From a virus, in the IMG/VR virus record IMGVR_UViG_3300005827_000092, positions 1-37,469 of that record: a stretch of DNA of 37,469 bases; one strand, given 5' to 3'. A model generated the notes under the pieces. That model was given only the letters and a program-made list of their open reading frames with translations. It was not told where the DNA came from and searched no databases. The position numbers were made by a program, and so were the translations under genes. This document shows, piece by piece, positions 16,552 to 24,572 of this stretch. Numbering within the stretch: position 1 is the stretch's first letter; each line of letters opens with the position of its first letter.

Positions 16552-18133
16552 CAGGTGCTCCTTGTGTTTGTTGGGCTTGGTTAGCCATGTTCTGCTTCAG
16601 CAAGGCTCCGCCTTGATTGATCACTGGGGTCATGGCCTGCTGCATCATTGCCATCTGTTGGGCCTGCTGCTGTTCTGCTTGGAGCTGTTCAGCGGACTTC
16701 ACAAGGCCCTTCATGTCGATACCGAGAGAGGTGCCAAGACGCTTCAAAGCATCCTCACGATTGATCTCGGGGGGCAGGTTGGCCATCAGTGCAGCAGCCT
16801 GGAAGAACGCCTGCAACTTGGTCATGTCATTGCCACGTCCAAGGGCCTCAATGCCAGTCACTATGACAGGCCTGACGGTACCCTTAGGCAGCACCGGCAT
16901 CTTCTTCTTGCGCTCCATGGAGAACATGATGCGGGTGACCATCGGCAACTGCATTTCCTGCGAGAGGATCGAGTAGATACCACCAAGAGCTGCTTCCAAC
17001 TCGTTGGCCATGTATCGGATCTCTTCGGCAGTCACTCGATCACCGCCACGCTGAATTGAAGAGTTCAACAGGAAGGCAAAGGCAAGGCGTTCCTCGATAC
17101 GGGTTGCTGTCTCCAGAGCCACACGGAAGTCGTTAAACTTGTTGAGCTGGAGGACAGTCACATCCTGATCGTTTCCTTCAATGATGGCACCGTTGGCAGC
17201 TTCAGCAATGCTCTGTTGGCTGGTGGTCCCATTAGGGTTGACCATGAACAGAACCTTGGCTGCAGCGGCAGAGCCTTCAACGATGGATTGGGACAGACCT
17301 TCGAGAGACTTAATGTCACCGAGGTATTCTTCCACATAGGATCGGCCATAGTTCTCACCGTCCACCTTAGTGAACCGCACGGGAATCCATGGAGACTTGT
17401 CCTTGGGGTAGGTGCCTTCAGAGCCGGGAACAACAGCACCTTTGATCTCTTGATAGACCTTCCACTTACCGTCTTCGAGATGTACGTGGGTGTACAAATC
17501 CACGTCCTGTTTACCGGCACTCTTCTTCTCTTGGCCATCCTCCCCCTCGAACATCTCACGGATGTCCTTGGGAAGTGCGTCTTCTGCAATGCACTCTTTG
17601 ACCAGCAGGTCCAGTACGTTGCCCATAGGGTCACGTCGAACCACATACTTCTCAAGGGGGAACACTCGCATACCCCCCTCATCGGGGAGATACAGAAGGG
17701 CGTTACCACCAACCAAGAGATGCTTCATGGCTTCAAAGCCAGACACCCGGATTGCACCGGATTCGATCTCGGACTGGACGGAGCGTTCAATCTTGTTCAG
17801 GCCTTCCTCGACATCGGCCCTCATGCCTTCCTGCTGTGTCATCTGTTCCAGAGTGAAGTCATCAATCTGGAGGCGGAAGAACGGGGAGTTGGGAGGGAGA
17901 AGGGCGAGGAGGAGCTTAGAGGCCAGGTTGTTCACCCCGCGGGCACCAATGCCCTGATATGGAGTGTAATACTTGGTACCGCTGGAGTGCCCATCAGGGG
18001 GAATAAGGGTGGGGATTGTGTACTTGGAACAGTCCCTGGCGCGGTCCAAGAAACTCTGGCGGTCATCTGTTGAGAGCCGCTCGTATAGACTGGCTGCCGA
18101 TACCTTCTGCTCGTTTTCGTTCTTCTCGTCCAT
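16544..18133 (-). CDS. portal (head-tail connector) protein, T7 gp8-like
   Basis: The 529-residue product matches T7 gp8 (536 residues). Typical blocks include RDCSKYTIPTLIPPDGHS, GARGVNNLASKLLLALLPPN, HLLVGGNALLYLPDE, RVTAEEIRYMANELEAALGG and SILSQEMQLPMVTRIMF. Twelve copies form the ring through which DNA enters and leaves, and the ring nucleates head assembly with the scaffold. The C-terminus is glutamine-rich (about 490-525). AAGGAAGTCA precedes the ATG. Confident by sequence and order. Confidence 0.96.
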   Translation of the reverse strand: MDEKNENEQKVSAASLYERLSTDDRQSFLDRARDCSKYTIPTLIPPDGHSSGTKYYTPYQGIGARGVNNLASKLLLALLPPNSPFFRLQIDDFTLEQMTQQEGMRADVEEGLNKIERSVQSEIESGAIRVSGFEAMKHLLVGGNALLYLPDEGGMRVFPLEKYVVRRDPMGNVLDLLVKECIAEDALPKDIREMFEGEDGQEKKSAGKQDVDLYTHVHLEDGKWKVYQEIKGAVVPGSEGTYPKDKSPWIPVRFTKVDGENYGRSYVEEYLGDIKSLEGLSQSIVEGSAAAAKVLFMVNPNGTTSQQSIAEAANGAIIEGNDQDVTVLQLNKFNDFRVALETATRIEERLAFAFLLNSSIQRGGDRVTAEEIRYMANELEAALGGIYSILSQEMQLPMVTRIMFSMERKKKMPVLPKGTVRPVIVTGIEALGRGNDMTKLQAFFQAAALMANLPPEINREDALKRLGTSLGIDMKGLVKSAEQLQAEQQQAQQMAMMQQAMTPVINQGGALLKQNMANQAQQTQGAPGG

Positions 18134-18141
18134 TGACTTCC

Positions 18142-18354
18142 TTAAGAGGGAATGTTCAGGCCGCTACCAGACGAGCCGGTGTCGGACAGAGTGCGATCAA
18201 TGCGAAGAGCACCACGACCACGGTTAGCCGCCAGCAAGCCAGCATCCGCTCGATTGCTTCCTTCTGCAGGAGCCACAGTCGCCAACGGAGATACAGGAAT
18301 TGCAGGAGCTGGGGGCGGAAGTGGGGGAGGAGCTTTAGGGGGGGAAAGGCACAT
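18142..18354 (-). CDS. proline-rich small virion protein (T7 gp7.3-position)
   Basis: A 70-residue product begins MCLSPPKAPPPLPPPAPAIP and continues with ADAGLLAANRGRGALRIDRT. Short proteins with an MCxxxxxPPPPP start and a ‘GR.A.L’ tail are regularly found just upstream of the portal gene in T7-like phages, where T7 gp7.3 is a tail-associated protein. It begins three bases after the previous stop and ends eight bases before the portal start. The assignment is by position and composition; function here is inferred. Confidence 0.7.
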   Translation of the reverse strand: MCLSPPKAPPPLPPPAPAIPVSPLATVAPAEGSNRADAGLLAANRGRGALRIDRTLSDTGSSGSGLNIPS

Positions 18355-18357
18355 AAT

Positions 18358-18546
18358 TCATTTCTCTAAAATGTTCTGGTTCTGTAAATCGAACTGGTGT
18401 CGGAGAAGGCGAATAACCCGAACCTCTCCCTGTCTTTGCAGATACTGGTCAATAGTAGTACCGTTATCAGGCATTCTGTCAGGAAATCGTTTCTCCAACT
18501 CCGTGAGTAATTCTTTATCTACTAAAGGAAACCTTAAGTTATCCAT
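18358..18546 (-). CDS. small conserved-type phage protein (62 aa), unknown function
   Basis: ATG 18546 gives MDNLRFPLVDKELLTELEKRF then PDRMPDN and RLLRHQFDLQNQNILEK. An in-frame TTG at 18564 is also open but would lie inside the promoter-like motif at 18547-18568, so 18546 is preferred. Small proteins with a similar LLxELExRFPDR core occur next to portal genes in T7-like phages; I know of no proven function. It is the first gene after the proposed phage promoter and heads the virion operon. Confidence 0.7.
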   Translation of the reverse strand: MDNLRFPLVDKELLTELEKRFPDRMPDNGTTIDQYLQRQGEVRVIRLLRHQFDLQNQNILEK

Positions 18547-18568
18547 AGTCTTCCAATTGGGCAACCAT
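18547..18568 (-). promoter_or_regulatory. candidate phage RNA polymerase promoter (head genes)
   Basis: Minus strand reads ATGGTTGCCCAATTGGAAGACT, one of four close copies of GGTTGCACAATTGGA in the window. It sits between the PhoH stop and the first head gene, where a late promoter is expected. This copy has C instead of A at the seventh base of the motif, so it may differ in strength. Confidence 0.65.
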
Positions 18569-19248
18569 TAAATGCCAACCTTATCGAACGCTTTGACCCA
18601 CATGGCGCATATATCGCTTCTTACAATATCGTCCACAGTGAACTCAATGTGAGGGACAGGCAGGGACTGTTTCTGGATCATCTTCAGGACAGTGAGCAAC
18701 CCGGAGTCAGCCTTGAGGTCAGACTGCTTGATGTCTCCGTTGATCACCACCTGACTTTCATCTCCGATCCGGGTGAGGAACATCTTCATTTCTGAAGGGG
18801 TAGTGTTCTGTGCCTCATCGAGGATCACGAAAGCGTTGTGAAAGGTTCGCCCCCGCATGACCTCAAAGGGGACGATGTCAATGGAACGCTTCTTGGTCGA
18901 GGTCTCAAAGGCCCCAGGACCCAGGTGCTGCTCGATGACATCGGTGAAGGGGATCACCCAGGGGGCCATCTTCTCCTCCATGGTGCCAGGGAAGAACCCC
19001 AGCGATCTACCTGACGGGACGTTGGGACGGGTCAGGATGATCCTCTCGACCTTCCCCGCAGCAAACAGTCGGGCAGCCCAGGATGCGGCGATGTAGGTCT
19101 TGCCCGTTCCTGCGCTGCCTGTGACGATCACCTGTGGGGAACTCTTGAGAGCCTCCATGTAGGCAGCCTGTTTGTCGTTCTTAGGGAGAAGAGGGATTGA
19201 GCCCGTCGTCTCCTTTGCACGGTACTTACTGTTTCGTTTGGTAGTCAT
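18568..19248 (-). CDS. phoH: PhoH-like ATPase
   Basis: The 226-residue product has Walker A GSAGTGKT (44-51), Walker B FVILDEAQNTTPSE, and GDIKQSDLK, the signature of the PhoH/PhoL P-loop family. These proteins are frequent in phages of aquatic bacteria; an RNA-related role is suspected but the phage function is not established. The gene starts directly after the nrdB stop (TAAATG) with no clear ribosome site, implying coupling, and it is the last gene before the promoter that opens the head genes. Confidence 0.92.
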   Translation of the reverse strand: MTTKRNSKYRAKETTGSIPLLPKNDKQAAYMEALKSSPQVIVTGSAGTGKTYIAASWAARLFAAGKVERIILTRPNVPSGRSLGFFPGTMEEKMAPWVIPFTDVIEQHLGPGAFETSTKKRSIDIVPFEVMRGRTFHNAFVILDEAQNTTPSEMKMFLTRIGDESQVVINGDIKQSDLKADSGLLTVLKMIQKQSLPVPHIEFTVDDIVRSDICAMWVKAFDKVGI

Positions 19249-20220
19249 TTAGTCGTTGGCCCAGACATCCGCCCAAGATCCGCTCAGTGCACCCTTGGCA
19301 TATTCTGTAGCTCTGTTCTCAAAGAAGTTAGTGTGCTCAACGCCATTCAAGATCCAATCCAACCATGGAAGGGGATTGTCCTTGACCTTAAAGTTCCCTC
19401 GCAGGCCCAGCGAAATCAGACGCCGGTCAGCTACGTAGCGGATATATTGCTTCACCTCTTCAGGGGTGAGGCCTTGAATACCTCCTTGTTCAAAGGCCAG
19501 ATCAATGAAGTTGTCTTCCAGCCGGACCATCTCCCGGGCGATATCATAGATGTCCTTCTTGAATTCGTCGGTGACAACTTCAGGATGCTCATCCACAAAT
19601 GCTCGGAACAGCTTGATCATCCCCTCCACATGCAGGGACTCATCACGGATCGACCAAGTGACGATCTGTGACATCCCCTTCATCCGGTTGAACCGGGAGA
19701 AGTTCAGTAGGATGACGAAGGAGGAGAAGAGCTGGAGGCCCTCACCAAAGGCACTGTAGGTAGCCAGCGTCTTGGCGATCTTGGACTTGTCTGAACCCTT
19801 GGTGTCGAAGCCAGCGAAGTAGTCATGCTTCTCTGCCATCTCCTTGTAAGCAGTGAAAGCAGCGTACTCGGCCTCAGGCATCCCCACCGTATCCAGAAGG
19901 AGGCTGTAGGCGTGAGCATGAACAGCTTCCATGGCTGCAAAGGAGGTCAGCATCATGCGGACTTCTGGGGGTTGGAATACAGGCAGGAACTTATCAATGT
20001 AGCCTGCGGCAATATCCACATCCCCCTGAGTGAAGAAGCGGAAGATCTGGGTCAGCAGGTTCTTCTCTTCCTTAGAGAGCTTCGTATTCCAATCCACGAC
20101 ATCATCGTGAAGAGGGACTTCCTCAGGCAACCAGTGCATCTGGTTCTGAGCCTTGTAGGCCTCAAAGGCCCACGGATACTGGAACGGTTTATAATTAGTA
20201 CGGGGTACAAGCAGGGACAT
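19249..20220 (-). CDS. nrdB: ribonucleoside-diphosphate reductase class I, beta subunit
   Basis: The 323-residue radical-generating subunit. The di-metal site is visible: D67/D69 region (TQGDVDIAAGY), E98 and H101 (MEAVHAHAY), E160 (SAFGEGLQ), E194 and H197 (RDESLHVEG). Y105 occupies the position of the radical tyrosine. ATG 20220 is chosen over upstream codons because it immediately follows the NrdA stop (TGATATG). With NrdA it makes deoxynucleotides for phage DNA. The C-terminal tail (after about 310) should bind the alpha subunit. Confidence 0.95.
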   Translation of the reverse strand: MSLLVPRTNYKPFQYPWAFEAYKAQNQMHWLPEEVPLHDDVVDWNTKLSKEEKNLLTQIFRFFTQGDVDIAAGYIDKFLPVFQPPEVRMMLTSFAAMEAVHAHAYSLLLDTVGMPEAEYAAFTAYKEMAEKHDYFAGFDTKGSDKSKIAKTLATYSAFGEGLQLFSSFVILLNFSRFNRMKGMSQIVTWSIRDESLHVEGMIKLFRAFVDEHPEVVTDEFKKDIYDIAREMVRLEDNFIDLAFEQGGIQGLTPEEVKQYIRYVADRRLISLGLRGNFKVKDNPLPWLDWILNGVEHTNFFENRATEYAKGALSGSWADVWAND

Positions 20221-20221
20221 A

Positions 20222-21976
20222 TCAACCTTCGCAGGATAAACAGCCCTCATAGTCATTCAGAGCGGACCGGGCAATCTTTGTTGAGACTGTCTCGGCACGT
20301 CGAATGGCTTCGGAGCGTAAATAGTATAGGGACTTCAGGCCCTTCTTCCATGCACGGAAGTGTACATGGTGAAGCAGGGTGACGTCGGCATTGGCAGGGA
20401 GGAACACATTTACACTTTGCGCTTGGCAGATGTACTCTTGTCGTTCGGCTGCATGATCTACAATCCATCTCTGGTCAATCTCGATGGCGGTCTTGAACAC
20501 GCCCTTTTGGGTTTCGTCTAGGAACTGCAGATGTTGCACAGAGCCCCCATTGGTAATGATCGAGGACCACACCTCGTGTGTGTCCTTACCCATCTCAGCG
20601 AGCACCCTAGTCAGGTACGGGTTCTTCACCAGGAAGGAGCCAGTCTTGGTCTTCGCGGTGTAGGCGTTGGCCCGATACGGTTCGATGGATGGAGAGGTAT
20701 CCCCGCAGATGATCGATGAGGATGCGTTGGGAGCAATCGCCATCAGGTGCATGTTGCGGACAGGATCGTTCAAGCTGGAGTCAGGAGCAGCTCCTCGTTC
20801 CTTCGCTAGTTCGCGGGTGGCTTGTGAAGCGTGCTCTTTGATGTGCTTGAAGATCTTGTGGTTGATACCCACGGCCATCGGGGAGTCAAACGCCAGCCCA
20901 TAAGACTGAAGGAGGGCGTGGAAACCCATAGCGCCAAGACCAATACTGCGCTCCTGACTTGCCGAATAAACCGCCTTCGAAAGTTCTGGCGGCGCACTTG
21001 CAATGAAGTAGGACAAGACATTATCTAGAAACCTCACTAGGTCTTTAATGAACTGAGGGTTGTCCTTCCACTCATCCCAGGTCGCCAGGTTCACGGACGA
21101 CAGGCAGCACACCGCGGTGCGCTCATCGTTGGTCGGAAGGGTGATCTCGGAGCAGAGGTTGGACTGGTGAACAGCCAGGCCCAGTTGCTTCTGTGACTCA
21201 GGGAGTGCCCGGTTGGAGGCATCGATGAAGTGGATGTACGGCTCTCCAGTTTGCATCCGCATATCAAGGAGGCGCTGCCACAGGTCACGAGCCGGGAGGG
21301 TTTTCACGACCACCTTGGAATGGGGGTCAATCAGGTCCCAATCTGCCCCACGCTCTACTGCCACCATGAAGGCATCCGTGATGTTCACCCCATGGTGGAG
21401 ATTCAGGCATCGGCGGTTGGAGTCACCACCTGAGGGCTTGCGCATCTCCAGGAACTCTTCGATCTCCGGGTGGGAGATGTCGAGATAGGCAGCATAGGAA
21501 GCCCGCCTGGTCACACCCTGAGCAAACGCAAGAACCTCCGCATCTACAACCTTCAGGAAAGGAATGGCACCAGAAGAGCGGCTGCCTCCGGACGTGTTGA
21601 CACCGTTGGAACGGACCCTACCCCAGTAGCCACCAATGCCTCCTCCCATGGAGGACAGCCAGGCGTTCTCTGTGTAGTGCCCCGTCAGCCCACCGCGGCT
21701 ATCCGGGACGAAGTTGAGGAAACAAGAGATGGGCATCCCGCGTTTTGTTCCTCCGTTCGAGAGTATGGGGGTGGAGAACATGAACCACAGCTTCGAGGCG
21801 TAGTCATAGATTCGCTGGGCCATTTCGGGGCTGTCCGAGAAAGCCTCGGCTGCACGGGCGAAGGCATCCTGAGGGGACTTCTCGCCATCAGCGAAATAGC
21901 GGTCAGCCAGTGTGGTGATACCAAACGGAGTGAGAAGGCTATCTCTGGAATAATCAATCTTAACGGTCGTCACCAT
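20222..21976 (-). CDS. nrdA: ribonucleoside-diphosphate reductase class I, alpha subunit, short form
   Basis: ATG 21976 (AAGGCA upstream) gives 584 residues. Active-site features: PISCFLNFVPDS (redox cysteine), NLCSEITLPT (the N-x-C-x-E radical site), SSVNLATWDEW, and C-terminal CLSCEG (C579/C582) that re-reduces the active site. E. coli NrdA has 761 residues. The N-terminal ATP-cone is missing: the protein begins directly with the catalytic domain start (SLLTPFGITTLADRYF). It may therefore escape the usual dATP shut-off. The start overlaps the MazG gene end by 17 bases, and nrdB follows directly. Confidence 0.95.
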   Translation of the reverse strand: MVTTVKIDYSRDSLLTPFGITTLADRYFADGEKSPQDAFARAAEAFSDSPEMAQRIYDYASKLWFMFSTPILSNGGTKRGMPISCFLNFVPDSRGGLTGHYTENAWLSSMGGGIGGYWGRVRSNGVNTSGGSRSSGAIPFLKVVDAEVLAFAQGVTRRASYAAYLDISHPEIEEFLEMRKPSGGDSNRRCLNLHHGVNITDAFMVAVERGADWDLIDPHSKVVVKTLPARDLWQRLLDMRMQTGEPYIHFIDASNRALPESQKQLGLAVHQSNLCSEITLPTNDERTAVCCLSSVNLATWDEWKDNPQFIKDLVRFLDNVLSYFIASAPPELSKAVYSASQERSIGLGAMGFHALLQSYGLAFDSPMAVGINHKIFKHIKEHASQATRELAKERGAAPDSSLNDPVRNMHLMAIAPNASSSIICGDTSPSIEPYRANAYTAKTKTGSFLVKNPYLTRVLAEMGKDTHEVWSSIITNGGSVQHLQFLDETQKGVFKTAIEIDQRWIVDHAAERQEYICQAQSVNVFLPANADVTLLHHVHFRAWKKGLKSLYYLRSEAIRRAETVSTKIARSALNDYEGCLSCEG

Positions 21977-22271
21977 TGCCTTGTATTGTGTTGTTGGTTT
22001 TTCGATTTGACAGCTTCTCGATGTTGCCGACAGCAATATCCTCTAGAGTAAAGTTGTAGTCACTTGCGACTGCCGTAAGGCACCACAGGATATCTCCAAG
22101 TTCTTTCTTGGCCTGTTGCAGATAGTCGCTCTTGGCCCCATCACGGATAGCTTTTGCTTCCAGCGACATCAGCTCTCCAACTTCCCCTGACAGATTCATC
22201 AGGGCGTAGAGGGCGTTAGCTGAAGGCAGGCGGAACCTCAGCGCCCCATGCATGTATTCATTCAGGTGCAT
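21960..22271 (-). CDS. MazG-like nucleotide pyrophosphohydrolase
   Basis: ATG 22271 has GAGGAAATCT upstream; the longer open frame is not needed. The 103 residues show the metal-binding pattern of the all-alpha NTP pyrophosphohydrolases: LSGEVGELMSLEAKAI and KKELGDILWCLTAVAS. The family hydrolyses nucleoside triphosphates to monophosphates. In a cluster with nrdA/nrdB and ThyX, a role in the nucleotide pool or in clearing (p)ppGpp-like signals is plausible but inferred. It overlaps both neighbours slightly. Confidence 0.85.
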   Translation of the reverse strand: MHLNEYMHGALRFRLPSANALYALMNLSGEVGELMSLEAKAIRDGAKSDYLQQAKKELGDILWCLTAVASDYNFTLEDIAVGNIEKLSNRKTNNTIQGNGDDR

Positions 22272-22548
22272 AGATTTCCTCGTAATTCTCAATGAGATAT
22301 TCAAGGTAGTGCTTGGCTTTCTCCAAGTCCTCGACCTTGCCCTTGCCCTTGTGGCGCAGGGCATACTTGACAATGTTCCCTTCCCAGTAGTTCAGATCCC
22401 AAGCACGTATAATATCCCACGGTTGAATAGGGTTGAAATAGTGGGTGCCACCTACCTGATGGTGGGATTTATCTTCCTGCGAGTCAAAGGATATAGCGGG
22501 GAATGAAGCGAGCGGGTCGCCAAAGATGTGGTTCAAGTCGGAGTCCAT
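22258..22548 (-). CDS. DUF3310-type phage protein
   Basis: The 96-residue product contains the complete family pattern: VGGTHYFNPIQPWDII, then YWEGNIVKYALRHKGKGKVE, then LEKAKHYLEYLIE. These proteins are frequent in phage nucleotide-metabolism regions and are sometimes called nucleotide kinase-like; no activity is proven. It overlaps the exonuclease stop by 16 bases and the MazG start by 14 bases, so all three are translationally linked. The N-terminal 25 residues are variable. Confidence 0.85.
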   Translation of the reverse strand: MDSDLNHIFGDPLASFPAISFDSQEDKSHHQVGGTHYFNPIQPWDIIRAWDLNYWEGNIVKYALRHKGKGKVEDLEKAKHYLEYLIENYEEIYAPE

Positions 22549-23315
22549 AAAATGATTTTCTTCTGAATGTCGTCGTAGTCAGTTGCCCGAAGGATACGCG
22601 CAACACGGGCCTGGGTAAGAGCCTCTTCTTCACCGAACCCTGCCTTTTCGTAGGCAGCGACAACGTGCTTCCAATAGATCTCCTTGAGCTGCTTGGGGTT
22701 GGCCCATGGGGTACCCTCATCAAGAGCCTTCTGGAGGATCTTCTCGGCACCCACAGGTCCCACCCCTGGACAGCCTGCATAGCCATCCGAGGTGTCCCCC
22801 GTGAGGGTCTGGATCATGTGCCACTTGTCAGCCTGGTGCTCAGTGATCTCAAAGAACTCATCGCGGCCAAAGTTGTAGTGCTTACCGGGGATCGTTTTTA
22901 GATCCTTGTCGGTTGTGCAAATGATGAACTCACGGGCAGGGTCTAGTTTACTCTTGGTGGTCGCCCAGATACCAAGAACATCATCACCCTCAAGAGTTGG
23001 GATGCTGATGCAGCCGTACTTATTGGCATATTGCCTGACCCATTTGAGAAGCATGGGCTTACGGGTCTCTGCACGGTTGCCCTTGTAGGTAGGCAGGACA
23101 TCCTTGCGCCAGTTCATGGAGTCCGAGAATGCCAGCAGGAAGTTGGCTGCCTCGACCTTCTCAAGGACCCTGTTCAGGGAAGTCTCGAAGGCCAGGGCAG
23201 CTTCCTCCTCGAAGGCGTGAAGGGTCCACAGCCCCTCCCCCCAGTCAGTAGCTTTCTCACTTACTGCAGCGGCTTGGTAGGCTAGGATGTCGGCGTCGAT
23301 GAGAGCAGTGCGCAA
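22533..23315 (-). CDS. 5'-3' exonuclease (T7 gp6-like, FEN family)
   Basis: TTG 23315 is taken as start because AAGGAAAAGAC lies just before it and the N-terminal metal-binding strand begins there (MRTALIDADILAYQAA). The 260 residues carry FEN-type acidic clusters: LIDAD, LEGDDVLG, TTDKDL and LTGDTSDG, with the helix-hairpin-helix CPGVGPVGAEKIL. T7 gp6 (300 residues) removes RNA primers and degrades host DNA. The start overlaps the thyX end by 34 bases. Confidence 0.93.
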   Translation of the reverse strand: MRTALIDADILAYQAAAVSEKATDWGEGLWTLHAFEEEAALAFETSLNRVLEKVEAANFLLAFSDSMNWRKDVLPTYKGNRAETRKPMLLKWVRQYANKYGCISIPTLEGDDVLGIWATTKSKLDPAREFIICTTDKDLKTIPGKHYNFGRDEFFEITEHQADKWHMIQTLTGDTSDGYAGCPGVGPVGAEKILQKALDEGTPWANPKQLKEIYWKHVVAAYEKAGFGEEEALTQARVARILRATDYDDIQKKIILWTPT

Positions 23316-23971
23316 GTCTTTTCCTTTGGTTCAATGTTCATTAAAAATTCCCAAGAGGTTGGAAATAACTCACCCATTGTGTCGGATACCAATTGAGCAA
23401 TCTCTCTGGTTTCCTTCTGGGTATGGGAGTCTAGTCGCAGGGAACACATCCTAGCCCAAGCGTAGAGGGTGCCACTCCAGATCCACTCGGTCATGGTGTT
23501 CTGAGGGAGAACCATCCGTGCCTGCTCAGCACAGACACCTTCCATCAACAGGATTTTGTAAGTAGCCAGAGCATCTTCTGAAGCCCTCTCAGCAAACTGC
23601 GGTGAAATGTCTGCAGCCTCATCACTGGACCCCTGCTTCACATTGGCTGCTGCCTTGCGCCACACCTCTGGGATGTAGAACTCAGGATCATCATTGACGT
23701 AGCGCCTGCTCACCTCGTTCCAGCTAAAGCCAACCGTGTGCTTCACGAGTTGGCGGGCCACGAAGATCGGAGCCTTGACGCGGAAGGATGCTGAGCAATG
23801 AGCGAAGGGAGACCAGTGGTTATGCTTGGCCAGGTACTTGATGAGTCCCCGGTCAGTTGTTTGGTCAAACTCGTCGTGCTCTTTGGCAAAGCTAACCCGG
23901 GCTGCATTCACAACGGTCAGGTCTGAACCCATATGGTCCAGAAATTCAACACTCATGTCAGCAATATTCAT
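23282..23971 (-). CDS. thyX: flavin-dependent thymidylate synthase ThyX, divergent motif
   Basis: The 229-residue product makes dTMP from dUMP with FAD and folate. GGAGTAAG precedes the ATG. Family features: VNAARVSFAK, HNHWSPFAH, and the motif region RQLVKHTVGFSWNEVSRRY (73-91). The canonical form is RHR-x7-S; here it reads KHT with one extra residue before the conserved S, so the signature is changed though N85, E86, S88, R90 and Y91 remain. Some podophage ThyX proteins show a similar form. Grouped with ribonucleotide reductase genes for DNA precursor supply. Confidence 0.9.
   Translation of the reverse strand: MNIADMSVEFLDHMGSDLTVVNAARVSFAKEHDEFDQTTDRGLIKYLAKHNHWSPFAHCSASFRVKAPIFVARQLVKHTVGFSWNEVSRRYVNDDPEFYIPEVWRKAAANVKQGSSDEAADISPQFAERASEDALATYKILLMEGVCAEQARMVLPQNTMTEWIWSGTLYAWARMCSLRLDSHTQKETREIAQLVSDTMGELFPTSWEFLMNIEPKEKTCALLSSTPTS
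23383..23406 (-). promoter_or_regulatory. weak match to the phage promoter motif inside thyX
   Basis: Minus strand reads GATTGCTCAATTGGTAT, sharing TTGC, CAATTGG and TA with the strong copies but differing at two or three bases. It lies about 70 bases before the exonuclease start. It is inside a coding region (EIAQLV), so chance is possible; recorded as a candidate only. Confidence 0.3.
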
Positions 23972-23972
23972 C

Positions 23973-24371
23973 TTACTCCTTGGTTAACTCTGTAGTACTG
24001 GTGGTGGAAATGACGGCAATGTATTCTGCTACGTGGGGATTTTCCACGAGAACTGAGGACAGTCCTGTGGCCAATCTGTGGGTGATCATCTCTTCGTCTA
24101 CTTGGCCCATCATGATGCGCATGTAATACATGATCATGTGGATCACTTCGTGCAGGAAGGTGTCCATCTCTTCGACGGGGGTCAGGCCTTCCAAAATTCG
24201 GATGCGTTGTTCCTTGGAATAAAAGTCACCAAAGGCATCAGATCCCCATGGGCCTTCTTCAAGAAACTGCACCGAGATATTCCGGCCCATGAACACCAAG
24301 TTCTCTGGGCGATACACCTTGTGATCTAACAGTTCTTGAGCTTCGTCCTGCTGTTCAATAGCTTCATTCAT
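23973..24371 (-). CDS. small HExxH protein, putative metallopeptidase
   Basis: The 132-residue product carries FLHEVIHMIMYYM (HEVIH at 74-78) followed by DEEMITHRLATGLSSVL, where an acidic residue could be the third zinc ligand. This layout (HExxH, then an EE..xHxLA helix about 15 residues later) is seen in small SprT/ImmA-like phage metallopeptidase proteins. AAGGATTTCT precedes ATG 24371, which overlaps the previous stop (ATGA). The target is unknown; inactivation of a host regulator is only one possibility. Confidence 0.7.
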   Translation of the reverse strand: MNEAIEQQDEAQELLDHKVYRPENLVFMGRNISVQFLEEGPWGSDAFGDFYSKEQRIRILEGLTPVEEMDTFLHEVIHMIMYYMRIMMGQVDEEMITHRLATGLSSVLVENPHVAEYIAVISTTSTTELTKE

Positions 24372-24571
24372 AGAAATCCTTCTTCACGGAGAAGTCCCAG
24401 ACCCCCCTCCGTTATTCGCCATATACGCCCGTACTGGTGTGGGGCTACTTTTGTTGTGATCAAACCAAGACAAGCCAGAGCGGCAATCTCTTGGTCGAAC
24501 TGTCGCGCCGTGCCTGACTGGAGAGAAAGGCCACTGCGGTAAACCTTATGAAGAAGTTCGGTTCGGTTCAT
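24368..24571 (-). CDS. small winged-helix-like protein (67 aa)
   Basis: ATG 24571 follows the DNA polymerase stop by one base. The product (MNRTELLHKVYRSGLSLQSG, then QFDQEIAALACLGLITTKV, RIWRITEGGLGLLREEGF) has the spacing of a winged-helix DNA-binding fold: three helices, then a beta wing ending in RITEGGLxLL, a common wHTH ending. A longer frame to 24601 overlaps polymerase and is not needed. Regulatory or accessory replication role is inferred. Its stop overlaps the next ATG (ATGA). Confidence 0.65.
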   Translation of the reverse strand: MNRTELLHKVYRSGLSLQSGTARQFDQEIAALACLGLITTKVAPHQYGRIWRITEGGLGLLREEGFL

Positions 24572-24572
24572 A

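Noticed and set aside
17216-18073. Plus-strand frame of 285 codons antisense to the portal gene
   Set aside because: It lies wholly within the portal gene, has no ribosome site or recognisable domain, and long antisense frames are expected from the codon use of the minus-strand gene.
22905-22930. TTTGCACAACCGA inside the exonuclease gene as a promoter copy
   Set aside because: The ATTGGA half is absent and it is not before a gene start.
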